A DNA stretch of 64,000 nucleotides from Astropecten irregularis. Its lineage: Eukaryota; Echinodermata; Asteroidea; Paxillosida; Astropectinidae. Shown one piece after another: positions 1 to 13,300 of this stretch; position 1 is the first letter of the stretch; the number at the start of each line of letters is the position of its first letter. The stretch is from contig OZ020249.1 of assembly GCA_963971285.1 (NCBI GenBank), positions 10,962,256-11,026,255 on the forward strand, written 5' to 3'. The translations under genes were made by a program, and so were the position numbers. Under the pieces are notes generated by a model. It worked only from the letters and a program-made list of their open reading frames with translations, searched no databases and had not been told where the DNA came from.

Positions 1-200
1 TACATGTACTTTAAAAATATTTCTGCCTGAAACATGTTGTGAAATAGTGCATTTATCCAGAAATTAGTCCAACAAAGACCGAAAACAGTTTTGATCTCGG
101 GGTAAGATCAAAACCATTCTTTATGTTTCATAAGAAAAATTGAGTTTCCAAAATTTCCTATTTAATTCCAATTTGACGAGATATCATTAAAAGTGCATTA
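1..200 (+). repeat. MITE-2 fragment (TTAA family)
   Basis: This is the internal part of a repeat that recurs at 659-962, 11042-11405, 35745-36010, 39713-40077 and 41017-42204. The shared landmarks are a stretch reading 'tttatccagaaattag', then 'ttgatctcggggtaag', then an imperfect hairpin. The left end lies outside the window. Confidence 0.7.
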
Positions 201-658
201 GCCTGTCTGCTGGCACATCGTTTCCAGGGTTACAGATGCCTTTCCAATTATTACTCGTCACGCTTTACGACAAGAAGCTGGGAAAAAGTTACGGAAGCAT
301 GATCAACACCCTAGAGGGTTTGGCAAGAACTGACTCCATTTCCATAAAGAATAACACAATTACAAACCCTGAAGTGGATACGATACTAGAGTTGGATATG
401 AAATGGGAAGAATGTGCGTAAAAAAATGCAGATGCTGGGCTTGGAGGATAAGTCGGGCCGTATTCACTGTCACAAGATCGCGCCACGAGAGATTAGAAGG
501 CCTAGCTTGAGGAGCAGGAAGCGCGGCCCAAGGTCTGTGCCACGTTACTTAATCACTGATGACTGATGAATCCTGGGGAACGGATGTAGTGACGGCACGA
601 AGCGAGGGAGGCTGGCTGCACGTTAATGATAATACACTGTCCCGAGTTAAGGAGACCC
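201..658. other. No gene recognised
   Basis: Only short open frames occur here, with no family resemblance I can recognise. The stretch separates two MITE-2 pieces and may be unique sequence or an unrecognised insertion. Confidence 0.4.
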
Positions 659-962
659 TTAAAGGTACAATACATGATTGGTAAAGGTCGCAGGACAGCG
701 CTCATACTTTGTCTGATCAAACATGAACATGAAATAATAAACGTGTGAAAATTTGAGCTCAATCCGATATCTGAGTCACGAGAAAACCCGACTCAATTTT
801 TTTTTTAGAAAACATGAAGAATGGTTTTGATCTTACCCCGAGATCAAAACTGTTTTCGGTCTTTGTTTGACTAATTTTTGGATAAATACAGCATTTCAGG
901 TGGAAATATTTTAACGGTCTGTTTCTACCAGCACCATCTTCATACCTTAAGTGAAAGGGGAT
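659..962 (-). repeat. MITE-2 copy, inverted
   Basis: It begins at a TTAA (659-662) followed by AAGGTACAATACATGATTGG, the terminal motif of the family, and runs through the family's interior in reverse orientation to the fragment at 1-200. The far end is truncated. Confidence 0.75.
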
Positions 963-964
963 AA

Positions 965-1192
965 CTCAAACAATTCAAGTGAGGGTGTCCTTTATGCTTG
1001 TTCCAAAAATTGTTCGGACAAACGATCTTTGGAAAAAGACACTAAATCTTGATTTCCTTGAAAAACCCAGCATCTGATGAACCAAGATTTCCCATGGTGA
1101 CTGTTTGCACTGTTTACGAACTATTGAGTCCATTTTCTGTCTCAAACTCAATAATTTTTTTTGAGGCCTTGCAAATCCTATATTCTCCCTTT
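965..1192 (-). repeat. MITE-9 copy (TTAA family)
   Basis: It shares about 200 bp with 27364-27560 and 38952-39140, including 'gtttgagacagaaaatgg' on the minus strand and 'catgggaaatcttggttc'. One end meets a poly-G tract at a TTAAGGGGG motif, consistent with the TTAAAGGGAG terminus of the family. Confidence 0.65.
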
Positions 1193-1194
1193 AA

Positions 1195-1220
1195 GGGGGG
1201 GGGGGGGGGGGGGGGGGGGG
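1195..1220 (+). repeat. Poly-G tract
   Basis: An uninterrupted run of about 26 G at the end of a MITE-9 copy. The exact length may be a sequencing or assembly estimate. Confidence 0.9.
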
Positions 1221-2509
1221 CAATATCCAAACGGGGGAGGAGGGAGGGGGCAAAAGAGCCATGTCCTTATGAATAAGAGATGGCAGCGATGTGCCGTAGC
1301 AGCATCTGATTAAAGGTGATTAGAAAGGATTAAGTTTTTTATAAGGGATTAAGTTTCAAGCTATATTTCATGCATTTCATACTACATCGACGTTGGTCTC
1401 TATACGAGGTTGCTATTTTTGTATCCCGGAGATTCAGACGAAGGCTTAATTGAATTACCAACAGTGCTTTTCAAGGCAGTTCTTTGGAGGGGGTTTTTAT
1501 CAGCGTGACAAGCACGCGTGTTGCGGCCGATTCTGAAGACTCATTATTGACAACGCAATCATTGAAAGTACACACTTTTGGGAGCTTCCATCATTTTGGA
1601 AAGGTCAGAGGGAGATATAGGAATGCTTTAAAGTGCAATCACTTAATGGAGAACTGCAACACTGGCCGAGTGATGTGAAATGTCATCAGATGTCTGTGTT
1701 GAATCTGACAGGTTATGGGCCTGCATGAGCCCAGTTTATGTACTGGATGTCAATTCAACACGCTTTGGAACCCGACCGACACAGATTTCAATGAAACTTA
1801 GTATGCTAGTTTGACTCCCTGAGAAACCCCAAGAACCAATATTTTATGTAATTTGGTCCATTACTTTTTGAGATACGGGTTAACAAACTTTTGACTAATT
1901 ACCGGTAGCACAATCTGTCACATTCAAACAGCCATATCTCAAGAAGTAAAGAACCTACAGAGATAAATTTTACATCATTCTAAAGCTTGTATAATGGCCT
2001 TCATATTGTAACATAAAACCAAAGTTTTTTCATGTATGACAAAAAAAGTACATACGTTAAAATTTGACCTTTGACCTCGATTAAAAAAATGTGTATTTTT
2101 CAAAATGTGTATTGTTTTTCTTTTTTTAAGTTTTAGCCTGACATGAAAGGGACAAATGAAATTTTTAACGGTGGTTTGTTTTTTGGGCAAGACATTTTTG
2201 TGCTAAGCAAATTGTTGTGCTTAGCAGAAATTGGCCCCTATACCTTTAAGCTGTTCATAAATAGAACAGGAAGGGGCTCTAATCCACACCCAAGCAGCAA
2301 TTAATGCCTTCATCCCTTGGATGTGGAGAAACCAGTCTGTCACAATGAAACAAGACTGACGGTCTCTTCATATTAAAAATAGGACAGGATCGGAATGGTT
2401 ACCTAGTATATGCAGCAAGGCAGTGATTAATGCCTCCACCCTTATGCTATAAAGAAATTAAGCAGTCCCTCACACTGAAACTTGACTGAGCATACACACT
2501 GTATCTTCA
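1221..2509. other. No gene recognised; MITE-7 scrap
   Basis: No exon-like frame with splice sites was recognised. A fragment resembling MITE-7 ('ttgggcaagacatttttgtg' followed by 'gtgctaagcaaattg') lies at about 2165-2240. The remainder is AT-rich with no structure I can name. Any remaining CEP97 exons would be expected on the minus strand in or left of this area, but none was found. Confidence 0.4.
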
Positions 2510-2741
2510 TTAAAGGTTGTATCATACTTTGGTAAGAAACTTTTAACAGATTTACGTATAACTTTCAGGGTATGAAGATGGTGTTGGTAGAAACATACTG
2601 TTAAAATTTTTCCGCCTGAAATTGTGTATTTATCAAGAAAATAGTAAAACAACGACTGAAAATCTTTTTGATCTTTTAAAAGATCAATCTGTATGAATCT
2701 GTATTTCTTTGACAAAAACCAATGTATGATACAACCTTTAA
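2510..2741. repeat. MITE-1 copy (TTAA, CATACTTTGG family)
   Basis: The inverted ends read TTAAAGGTTGTATCATACTT and, at the right, the complement (ATGTATGATACAACCTTTA). TTAA flanks both sides (2510-2513, 2738-2741). The core 'gatcttttaaaagatc' palindrome is shared with the other MITE-1 copies. Length is 232 bp, and there is no coding capacity. Confidence 0.85.
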
Positions 2742-2776
2742 AAAAAAAATTACAGTGGAAATGGAACCTATATGTA

Positions 2777-3215
2777 CAGGGTGTCCCCCAAAAAATGCAA
2801 CACTGTGTCGGGACCCATTATGTTAACATTTAACTGTTTATAACATCAAGATTCAGATATGTGATACGACCATGTCTTGGCTATCACCATGTAGAATTTG
2901 AGCATATTTGGGCTGAAATTAACGAAAATATGACCACTTGAAAGAGTACTCCTTAAATACACATTTGCAAGGATAACGTGTATAGTGGTCAAAACACACA
3001 TAATGTGTATGAAAGAAAGATGAAAATCGGGCTTCGAGGTTGGGTAATTCAGTCTTAGTTTTTTCACTCTATTTTAATCAAATTTTGCTAAAATTCTTCA
3101 TGGTGATAGCCAAGACATGGCTTTGTCACATAGCTGAACCTTGAAGTTATAAACAGTTTAATGTTCATATAATTGTTCTAGACACAAGTGTTGCACTTTT
3201 TTTTTGGACACCCTG
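2777..3215. mobile_element. MITE-3, mariner-like non-autonomous element
   Basis: The terminal inverted repeats begin CAGGGTGTCCCCCAAAAAAT and end with the complement (TTTGGACACCCTG). A TA dinucleotide flanks both sides, the target duplication of Tc1/mariner elements. The interior is a long imperfect palindrome ('ggctatcaccatgtagaatt' near the left, its complement near the right). Length is 439 bp with no transposase. A second copy is at 9426-9871. Confidence 0.85.
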
Positions 3216-3247
3216 TATAGTCCATAGCAAGACTGTGCACAGTCTAT

Positions 3248-3501
3248 AAACGTTTACGAAACAGAGGCTCAGGCTCCATCTCAGGCTCCAGCTCCATTTC
3301 GTGAATCCATTCTGAAATAACTGGTATCAAAATAGAGACTTTTGGCTGCAGTTCTGAAGTTGATTCTCTGGTTTGAAAAGGAAAACAGAGCTTCAGCTTC
3401 AACGAAAAACCACAACCTATATTTTCAGAATATGGATGGATGTCAGAGCTGGAGCCTGAGCCTGAGCCTAAGCCATGTAAGCCTCCGTTTCGTAAACGCC
3501 C
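3248..3501. mobile_element. MITE-4 (GGGCGTTTACGAAACG family)
   Basis: The inverted ends match GGGCGTTTACGAAACGGAGG and its complement, followed by mirrored 'ctcaggctcc' runs. Sister copies at 19205-19442, 42498-42634 and 43305-43519 share the interior 'ggtttgaaaaggaaaacaga'. The short minus-strand open frames over it are repeat artefacts. Confidence 0.85.
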
Positions 3502-3796
3502 CATGTCTATACCCATGGATGCACACAGAAACTAGTCCCTTATACTGACGCAAGGCTGGTGGCCTCTTTATATCAAAATTAAGGCTGGACGGGGTACCTA
3601 GTCCACGGCAAGGCAGCAATACACCGATCCAGTAGGCCACACCAACCATAGCAATGGCCAAGCAAAAACGTACATGCGCACGCAAGGTATACTTATCTGC
3701 CATATAATGATGGGTAGCCATGTCAGTCAGATAACAATATAAAATAGAAGAATACAAGTAGCACTATATTGACTAACTAGAGTTTAAAATGTGCAT

Positions 3797-3826
3797 GAGC
3801 TTTCGTAGCAACAACTACTTCATCAG
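3797..3826 (-). ncRNA. Hammerhead-ribozyme-like motif
   Basis: On the minus strand the sequence reads CTGATGA, a short hairpin (GTAG, six-base loop, CTAC), then GAAA and GCTC. CUGAUGA, helix II and GAAA are the hammerhead core, and such motifs are known in the terminal repeats of Penelope-like elements. There is one extra A between CTGATGA and helix II, and the expected NUH cleavage triplet reads GCA, so self-cleavage is doubtful. A second copy occurs near 56996-57034. Confidence 0.45.
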
Positions 3827-3829
3827 ATC

Positions 3830-3985
3830 CATCTCGCCATAAAGAGAACGTTCACTAGCCATTTCAACCCAGGAAAGTGATTCTGGTTCAAATGGGAGCG
3901 ATTTCAATTCTGCTCTTCGGAGAGTGTTCATTAGTACACGAGAACAAAACCATGTCTCCACAAGGATACAAATTCTGGTATGGGA
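3830..3985 (-). repeat. Dispersed repeat R1
   Basis: About 130 bp recurs on the opposite strand at 18195-18345, including 'tccttgtggagacatgg' and 'tctccgaagagcagaattga'. In one minus-strand frame both copies encode a similar peptide ([18 protein letters not shown]), so it may derive from the 3' end of a coding mobile element. It lies immediately upstream, in minus-strand sense, of the hammerhead-like motif. The family is not recognised. Confidence 0.6.
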
Positions 3986-4187
3986 ACATGGTCCACATCT
4001 GCAAGACTGGAAATAAATGGAGGCCACGGAGGCCATGGCCTTCGTTGCCCTTGTTCTTGGCCTTAGTGCCCTCTTCAATGTTTCCATAGTCATTATAATT
4101 TTCCAATGGAAGTGCCCCTTGCAATGGAAAATTGGCCTTGCCCTCACCAAACCTTATTTCCAGCCCTGCATCTGTATAGATTCTTAC

Positions 4188-4302
4188 CTCAGTTTCGTTT
4201 GTGAGTGGGCAAGTGTGGCTCAGATATTCGATAAGATGAGCGTGTTGACCGGGATGAAACCAACGACCTTTGCCCTGGCTGTACAACCACTCTCCTTTTA
4301 GA
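4188..4302 (-). CDS. CEP97: CEP97 exon 8 (LRR cap)
   Basis: It is 115 bp, with acceptor TCTCTTTTTCAG and donor GAG|GTAAG. It encodes [20 protein letters not shown] ... [16 protein letters not shown], the conserved cap after the repeats. The next exon lies to the left and was not identified. Confidence 0.94.
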
Positions 4303-7300
4303 CTGAAAAAGAGAAACAAAATATCAACAATTACATGTATATATCACGACAAGAAATTATTTAATGCAAATAATGTATTGCCCTTCGACCACGTTCATGT
4401 AAATAAGCACTTCACTAAGTGCCTTTTGAGCGCACATGACAAAAAATCATGTACTGGCTCTGTGGTTCAGGTGGGATTCGAACCCACAACCGCCTGCTTA
4501 CTAGTGCAGACGCCATACCTGCTAGGCCACCGAGGCCATCTTTAAAAGATCAAAAATAATTTTGGTGACTGGTTTTAATCTTTTCTGGATAAATACAGCA
4601 TTCAAGGCAGAAAAAGTTTAGCGGTATGTTTCTACCATCACCATCTTTATACCATGTAAGTTATAGGTAAATCAGTAAAGATTTCTGTTTCGGTATACGC
4701 TACGAAAGTATGATACTACCTTTAATACTTCTAAATTAAGATTGGCTAAAAGCGTTCCATACTAATGACGTCACTTTGGATTAAAACAACCAAATGTCGG
4801 ACAAATGTGTTTAAAATTGCCTAGGAGTATTATGACACATGTCTGAGATTCCATCACTACGATGACATCATCATTTTAAGCTTCTATTTTTAGCACCATT
4901 GCATATTGCATTATACAATGTATTAATACATTGGCTTGCTTTGATACATGGAGTTTTGACTCTATCAGCTTTACATGTATCTAAAACATTATTTGTCATC
5001 GTGAATGAAATGCGGGCTGCACTCTTGCCAGATAAGCCCTCAAGACTTCCACCTGTTGCTGATACATGTACCTATACCTCCGTGACGGTACATGACAAAC
5101 TCACATTTAGACCTTAACACTGGTCCGCTAGACAAATTCTAGTAAAAACCGTGGCGGACTAGTCAAACCTGTCAGTTGGGTGGCCCGACTGTCTAGTGAA
5201 GCAAAATGCAGAATCGGCACCATGCTTTAAAAACATGTCTCCGCGTTTACATTTCGAGGTTTACTTATTTTTGCTGACCATATTAAATATAATCGGAGTG
5301 AGAGTGGTGAAGAGGTCGACAAGGAAATGATGTCAGATTGTTTTAACAGTATACTGTGCTGTGTTTTAGAATCAACCTTCATCAAAGAATGTCAGACCAG
5401 CATCCTATGTTTTTGAGGCAAACATTGTAAACATCCTCTCAGTTGATTTACAAATTAGCTTCAAACTTCCCCCTGTCACTCTTCTTTATTTGAACTAAGC
5501 ACACAATTTAGCTTGGATATCTGTATGAGAAAGGAAAAATTACCTTATAAATGGGGCGAGGGTGTGGAGTGGACCAGTGAAAATGCTGGCGGGCTAGTGA
5601 AAAGTCTACATTACTGGTCCGGATGGCCAATGAATGAAAAAAAAGTTAAGGGGAAACCCTGTAGAGGAAACACAAATAGGAGGTATTTTTGTATGATCTA
5701 CTTAAGCACTCTTTGAGAGAACCTACTGGTAGGAATCACCCAGTAGGGCGTCCGCATGACATGTGGTTGCGTCAGAAGGATCATTATTTTGCTGGGATGG
5801 GGATGGGTCACGTGGCTGCCTGGGGATGGCCATCACAAGACCGAAGGAGTACCACTCGAAGGTAGATGCGGCAACATACTGCCACGGTGCATGCTCTCAC
5901 TAATTTATTGACCCCAACATCAACAGCAATTTCTCTGAGTGATGTTGTTTTCTTTTTCCGAGCGGCAGGATGTTTACCATGGAACAGACAAATCCCTCCT
6001 GCCTGTTAAAATTATCTCCATCCGACGTGATTTCCAAGACAAACAGGAAAGAATTCAGCAAACCCAATGCCAGAATGTCACAGCAAATAGCTTTCACCAA
6101 ACATTGACAAAGATTTGGTATCTATTCATAACCCAGTCAGGATATCACATATGAAACTTGAAGGTCAAAATAACATCAGAAAAACACTACAGAATCATAT
6201 TCTTTTCCCAACTGTTCCCTAATAGGGCTCCGTGCTCGAGCTATTTATAGAATACGCCCTTTACATGTATATCAACAGCTATATAGTTACCAGGATGTTC
6301 AGACAAACATCACAACATTTACATGTAAGTTAATGGGGCAACATGTGACTTGTTTGTCCGAACATCTGAATGTGACGTCAAAAGTGCGGAGCTCTATTTC
6401 CAATAAATCTAAAAAACGGGAAATACATGTATATGACTTTGGTCCATGATCTTTATACATTGTGTCTCTGCATAGCATGCATCAGAAACCAAACTCCAAC
6501 TACAGTGTATGGACGAAAAGGCTAGAGGACAACCCCGTCATTCCTACTTATAAAGGGGTATTTAAACTCTACTGCGGCTGCTCAGTCACCCCACTAAAAT
6601 GGCGACTGCGTGTCCATGCCGGAGTGCCGACAACACTTATGTTGAATTCAGAGCACGCAACTCTAGTTTTTCAATTAACTCTATATGCCTTAATATACCC
6701 ATACTCAGTTATTATTGTTATCATTACTATTCTTTTTCTTCATGCAATATAAAAAGCACCACATATAAGATCCCAGGCAAAGACGAAGCAAAAGCAATGA
6801 CAATTGCTGTGGTTAGAGACATGCCAGTCTACATCAAGATATTCATGTATAACTACACAAATGAACCCAGATACTAACGTGGTAAGGGGTCGATTTCATG
6901 AAGCCCTACGATCAATTGTAACTTACGAAGGATAACCCATCATAGGTGGCTTATCCTACATGTACGCAGTACTGCAATACATCATAAGTCCTACGATTGA
7001 TAGTAAGTTACGATAAATTTATAAAAATCGACCCGACCCAAGGACAGACAAATCAAGACCATGCCCCTATGGTTGAGGACCTACATCAACAAGAGCCTTA
7101 GGCGGGGTACCCTGTCCGTCTTCCTCTACGGCAGCCCAGCTCTTCCCAGTTCAATTTCCTATTATTTACTCACACAACCCAGCGAGTCCGTATTGATACA
7201 GCACCACTTGAAGGCAGTGACATTTACTTGACTCCTGTCTACAGTTTTCCTCTTGCTACTACTCTTATGGCCAAGTTTAAAGGTAGTATCATACTTTGGT

Positions 7301-10300
7301 AGCATACCAAAACAGATGTTCACAGATTTACCTATAACTTACAGGGTATAAAGATAGACCTGGTACAAACATACCGTTAAAATTTGTCCGCCTGAAATGG
7401 TGTATTTATCAAGAAATTAGTAAAACAACGACCGAAAATCGTTTTGATCTTTTAAAAGATCAAAAATAAAAGAGAAAAGACATAAGAAATACTGTGGCCG
7501 TTTTTCACTGTTTTCTCAAAAAGTGGGCAACGTATGAGACTGAAATTTTCACAGATGACTGTTACTGTATCTGTCTTGATATTTTTGCCCATGAATCTGT
7601 ATTTCTTTGATAAAAACCAAAGTATGATATTACCTTTAAGATCGAAGACCAGAGGCAACGGTTTAACCCATAACCTTCAAATCACAGATCAGGAAAGCTG
7701 AGGTCTAAGCCCAGAGTACCATGCCCCTGAACACCTAGCCCAATCTGCACACCGATCAAGACCTGAATAAACACACACCCAATTCATGTACTTTTCCCAA
7801 GACACGATCCGAACACCATTCACAGGACTGAAAGTGCTGATACACGATCAAACATTCATTTAACAGTCGGCGTTCGGAAACAGGAAACTAAGAGTTACAT
7901 GTACTAGGATCCTTTTAAAGGTAATATCATACTTTGGTTTTTGTCAAAGAATATTTTTGTTTCGGTATGCTACCAAAGTATGATAGAACCTTTAAGGATG
8001 ATCTGTGACCAGAAATGAAGGGGTGTCGGTCACATTATGCATGCAACAACATCATCATTATGAACATTGCCAAGGACAGGTTTAATTAGCAAATGGAGCT
8101 AAGCTTCCATGCAAGAACTAGTCAGATCAACGCCCATGTACATGTACCTTTCTTTCTGCGTGATAGCGTAGCCGTCCAATATATGCAAGCTCAGGCACCA
8201 GTTCACGATGTACGGTCTGTAGTCGAAGCACCTGGTGTTCGGGAAGGAAATGTCAAGGAAACTCATTAATTACAGCTGTTTCCGGGGTTCATGACCAAAA
8301 AAAAGGACTAACAAAAAAAAAGACAAGTCAAAAAGGCAAACTAGGATTACAGACACGTCACACTGATACAAACACTGAAAAACACGGGCAGGTTGTTTAT
8401 CGTCAACCTTGAAGCTTTAGGGAAAATGTCTGTGTGTGTTCAAATTGGTGTTCGTATGTTTTCAAGTAGTGTACATGTATATAGACCTGTTGTACAGCGG
8501 CCATCTTAGATGATGTTTCTCTTGTTCCTCTTAGCTAGACTTTGACAGTCCTTCAGTGCTCAAACTTTTTGAAAATTTGGCTGTTAAAGAACAGCATCTA
8601 AGTTTGCATGGGTGTATAACATTAAGTCATTGATCCACGGCCTCTGGCTATCGTCTTGACTAACATGTGACGTTTTTTTTTTTTTACGTTGCGTATTAAT
8701 CACTGAATCGCGGATAGAGGGCAGCAGACACATTGCTCAAAATGTACTCAAAATGTACTCAAAATGTCCAAACAAAAAAAATAGCTGTGCTGAACCTAGC
8801 CTTTTTATTGGAAAACAAAAGTATGAAGAAGAAGAATGCAGCCGAATCCTACATGTAGACCCTAATAGTTTTTTTTTATTGTCTTCTTCTTATTTTAATA
8901 TATTTTTGTGTGTGTATAAAATTTGTCAATTCCGTCAAAAATACATCCCTCTGATCCCAACAACAATACTATGAGTCTGTGACTGTTGTATTCTCTTACA
9001 AGTTTAAATAAAAAGAGAGTTAAGCCATGCTATGATATCAAGGCAAAATATGGTTTTAATAAAAATTATTGTGCCAACACCAGTAGTGCGTGTGAAAAAA
9101 TACAAACCACCTGCCCGCCCTGTTTTGGGGGGCAAAAAAAAAATTGAAAAAAAAAAGGCATTAACCAACCCGCACCCTATTTTTTTTCAAATGTAATAGG
9201 AAACACAGCTATTTTTTTGTTTGGCCTTGTTAGACAAAGTTAGACAGGTAAGACAAAGTATGAGTGCTGTTCTGTGACCTTTACTAATCATGTATTATAT
9301 ACCTTTAAGAGTCAAATAACAAATACATTAATAGACAGGAAAGATTTGTCAATGAATCTTAATAGATCTAGTGGTGTTTTGGAGTACATGTAAATTAATG
9401 TATAGGAATAGACCCATACCCTATATAGGGTGTCCCCAAAAAAATAAATGCAACACTTTGTTGGGAACCATAATGTTAAAATTAAACTGTTTATCACTTC
9501 AAGATTCATTAATATGATACAACCATGTCTTGGCTATCACCATGTAGAATTCAAGCAAAACCGGGCAGAAATTGGCAAAAATATGACCAATTGAAGGAGT
9601 ACTCTTTAAAAACAAATTTGTAGTGTTCAAAAATAAGTGGTCAATACACACATATTAAATGTGTATTGAAAGAAAGATGAAAATCGGGTTTTGAGGTTGG
9701 GTAAGTCAGTCTTAGTTTTTACCTCAATTTCAGTCCAATTTTGCTCAAATTCTACATGGTGATAGCCAAGACATTGCTGTATCACATATTTAAATCTTGA
9801 AGTGAAAAACATTTTTAATTTTCATATAATAGTTCTAGACACAAAGTGTTGCATTTTTTTGGGACACCCTGTACATGTACAGAACTTGAACTGCACATAC
9901 TGTACATGTAGATGACCTCTCCTGTCACTAAGCAACAGCTTCCTTCCCTCCCACTCTTCCCTCCAACTCCGCCCTTCCCAAGTTCAGTTCCCTCCTTCCT
10001 TTTTAATTTAATTCTTGAACTGAAAAGGATACAGATCTAGTGATGACGTTGCCATGATAACGCATGGATTATTCATGATGGAGAGTTGTTGCAGCCTCGT
10101 CAAACAAGAAAGATAGGAAACCTGTTGAGAAGAGAGTTGAAAAAAATCGCTTTATTCCAAATAATAATAACAATAAACCACTTTTATATAGCGCAAAACA
10201 CATTCAAAGATGTCTCTTGGCGCTTGTAAGAAAGGAGAAAAAAAAAAAGAACAAACATGGACATAGAAGAATTCACATAAACACAGTCAAAATACCAAAA

Positions 10301-13300
10301 TAAACCAAAAATTCAATTAAAGAATCTATGTGTTTTAAGGAGTGCCTTAAACCATGTGTGTTGTAAATTGTTCAATAGTACCAGCTTGCTTGATGTTCTC
10401 TGGAATAGTGTTCCAGAAATGTGCTGCAGCTGCTGAAAAATGCTCTAAGATGAAAACAGCATGGGATTAATACGGTACTATCATACTTTGGTAGCATAAC
10501 AAACCAGAAATCTTCACAGATTTACATGTACCTACATGTACATGTATAGCCACGAGAACTTACAGGGTATAAATATGGTGATGGTAAAAACATGTACCAA
10601 ATGTTAAATTTTATCTACCTGAAATGATGTATTTTTCCAGAGAAGAGTACAACCATTTAATAAGACCAAAGACAGTTTATATCTCGGGGCGATATAAACT
10701 ATCCATGAGCATTTGTTCACTGTTTTCTCAAAAAGTTGGCACTGTATGTGCCGTATGGGACTGGATATTTCACAGATGACTGTTTCTGTATCTTTCTTGA
10801 TCATGAATGTTGATATTTTGTCCATGAATTTGAATTTATGACAAAAAAGTATGAAGTAACCTTTAAAGGTGCATGTGCAGTATCATACTTTGGGTTGACA
10901 AAACAGCTGGGGTCTGTTCATAATTTGATTTGTCATGGAATAAAAACAAACCTGTGAAATTTGCAGCTCATTTGATCATTGGACATGTTGGAATAAATAG
11001 GAAACAGCGAAAAACAAAATTGCAATTGTTACGCGAAAGCATTAAAGGTAATATCATACTTTGGTAAGAAACCAAAACAGAAATGTTTTTATGAATAACT
11101 TACAGGGTATGAAGATGATGGTGGTAGAAACATACTGTTAAATATTTCTGTTTGAAATGCTGTATTTATCCAGAAATTAGTAAAACAAAGACCGAAAACA
11201 GTTTTGATCTCGGGGTAAGATCAAAATCATTCTTCATGTTTTATAAGAAAAATTGAGTCGGGTTTTCGCTATTTTCTCGTGACTCAGATGTCCAATTGAG
11301 CTCAAATTTTCAAAGGTTGATTATTTCATGTACATGTTTAATCAGACAAAGTATGAGTGATGTCCTGTAGCCTTTACTAATCATGTATTTTATATGTACC
11401 TTTAAAGCTTAAATTTCACATAAAAAAAATTAAGGGCTGCACACAAGTCCAACCCATGTCAAAGTAACTGACCTTTCCAAACTTTAAGATTATAACACAG
11501 GTCTCTAATAATCTTCTAACTGCTTTGCATGCAGTCGCAGTTATACAGTATCCTAAATTAGCAAGCCCATGTAGTATCTTAGAATGACCCCTGACTTTAA
11601 GAATCTGCGTGGTGTGAATGAAATTAAGTCTGACTCAACTCATTATAAAGTCTCACACAGGATAACTGGCATTTCCGTCAAATTATACTAGTTCAATTAC
11701 ACCCATTATTGCATTATGCAGTGTACGCTATAGTCAGCTGTCAATGAAAGGGCTCGTCACATTATCATAAAAAAAAATATTTGGAGTTCGGTTGGACTGA
11801 CATTTTTATCTTTATCGAAGGTTAAAATGACAAAAGGACAAGAAGTAAAGATTATTATTATTATTATTATTATTTATTTCTGGTAATGACACCAAGGATT
11901 CCTCAAAAGTGCCCTAGGCACTGTAGCTCGAAAGCCCGATGAAACCTTTTATGGAAAGATGATGAGAAGAATATACAGTTTTAGAGGTGGGAGGAAAACC
12001 CCAGAGTAATATTCTGGGTAAAACCCACAGAATCAGGTAGGGACTGAATACCCAATCCACTTGTGAACTGAGCTGGACTTGAACCCGGTCCGCCACAGGT
12101 GAATGGGGAGGAAAGAACCGCTACGCCAACCTGATCTTTTAATACTTGCATATTCATAATATTGTTCTCTTGTCATTTAGCCTTCGATAAAGATCATACA
12201 AGGATCGAAACGTCAGGCCCTCATAACTCCACACATTTCATATATTTCAGGGACTCATTATTTTAGCTGACGAGCAGTTTACAGCAGTTTATAACTTGTA
12301 CAGAAAAATGACAAGTGGTTGCGTCAGATAGATCGTTATTTTGCTGGGAAGGGGATGGGTCATCACATGGCTGCCTGGAGGAGGGCTATCAGGAGATCGA
12401 AGGAGTACCGCTTGAAGGTAGATGCGGCAACGTGCTGCCACGGCCCAATGACTGATTGAAAGAGGCAAACTGATTAATGGAGTGCATTCAATTGCATTAT
12501 TACCAGGGGCCAATTTCATAGAGCTGCTTAGCACAAAAAAATCGCTAAGCATGACATTTCTGTAACAGGAATCACAACCAAATTTCCATGTGTTGTGTAT
12601 CACTTGTGATTGTTCTTTGGCAGTTGTTCGCTAACCATGAATATCAAATCAAATTTTCAATGGTGGTTTGTTTTATTGGGCAAGCCATTTTTGTGCTTAG
12701 AAGCAATTTTTTGTGCTAAGCATCTCTATGAAATTGGTCCAAGCTCGCCTCTTTTCAGGCAACAGTTGTCGTGAGGGATATTATATGTACATGTACATGT
12801 ATGTGGTATGATATAACGATATTTACCTCAGTCAGGTCGGGAATTTCATTTTCTGCCAGGGAAAGGATTTCAATGGATGTTGGGAAGTAGGCCGGTACAC
12901 TCCTCAGTGATGTCAGTATGTTGCCATGGAGTAGAAGAGTCTACAGACAAGGAAATAAAATAACGAACATGATTTACAATGTAGGAAGAGAAACTTAAAA
13001 TACTGGTCAGGCCCAGCCTTAGAAAAGCCTAGCCAGGCCAAGGCTTTGAAAAGCCCAGCCAGGCCCAGCCTTTGAAAAGCCTAGCCAGGCCCAGCCTTTA
13101 CAAAGCCTAGCCAGGCCCAGCCATTAAAAAGCCTAGTCATGCAAATCGGGCCCAGACTAGGCATTGAAAAGCCTAGTCATGTACATGTAGTCAGGCCCAA
13201 CCTTTGAAAAGCCCGGTTGGGCCCAGCCATTGAAAAGCCAGGCCAGGCCCGGGCCTTTTGAGCACATAATCCATTGCCATCTTCCTGAAATCACTAAAAC

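Noticed and set aside
3815-4150. Minus-strand frames beside CEP97 exon 8 as coding extension of CEP97
   Set aside because: A clear GT donor ends exon 8 at 4188, and the sequence beyond belongs to repeat R1, which recurs at 18195-18345.
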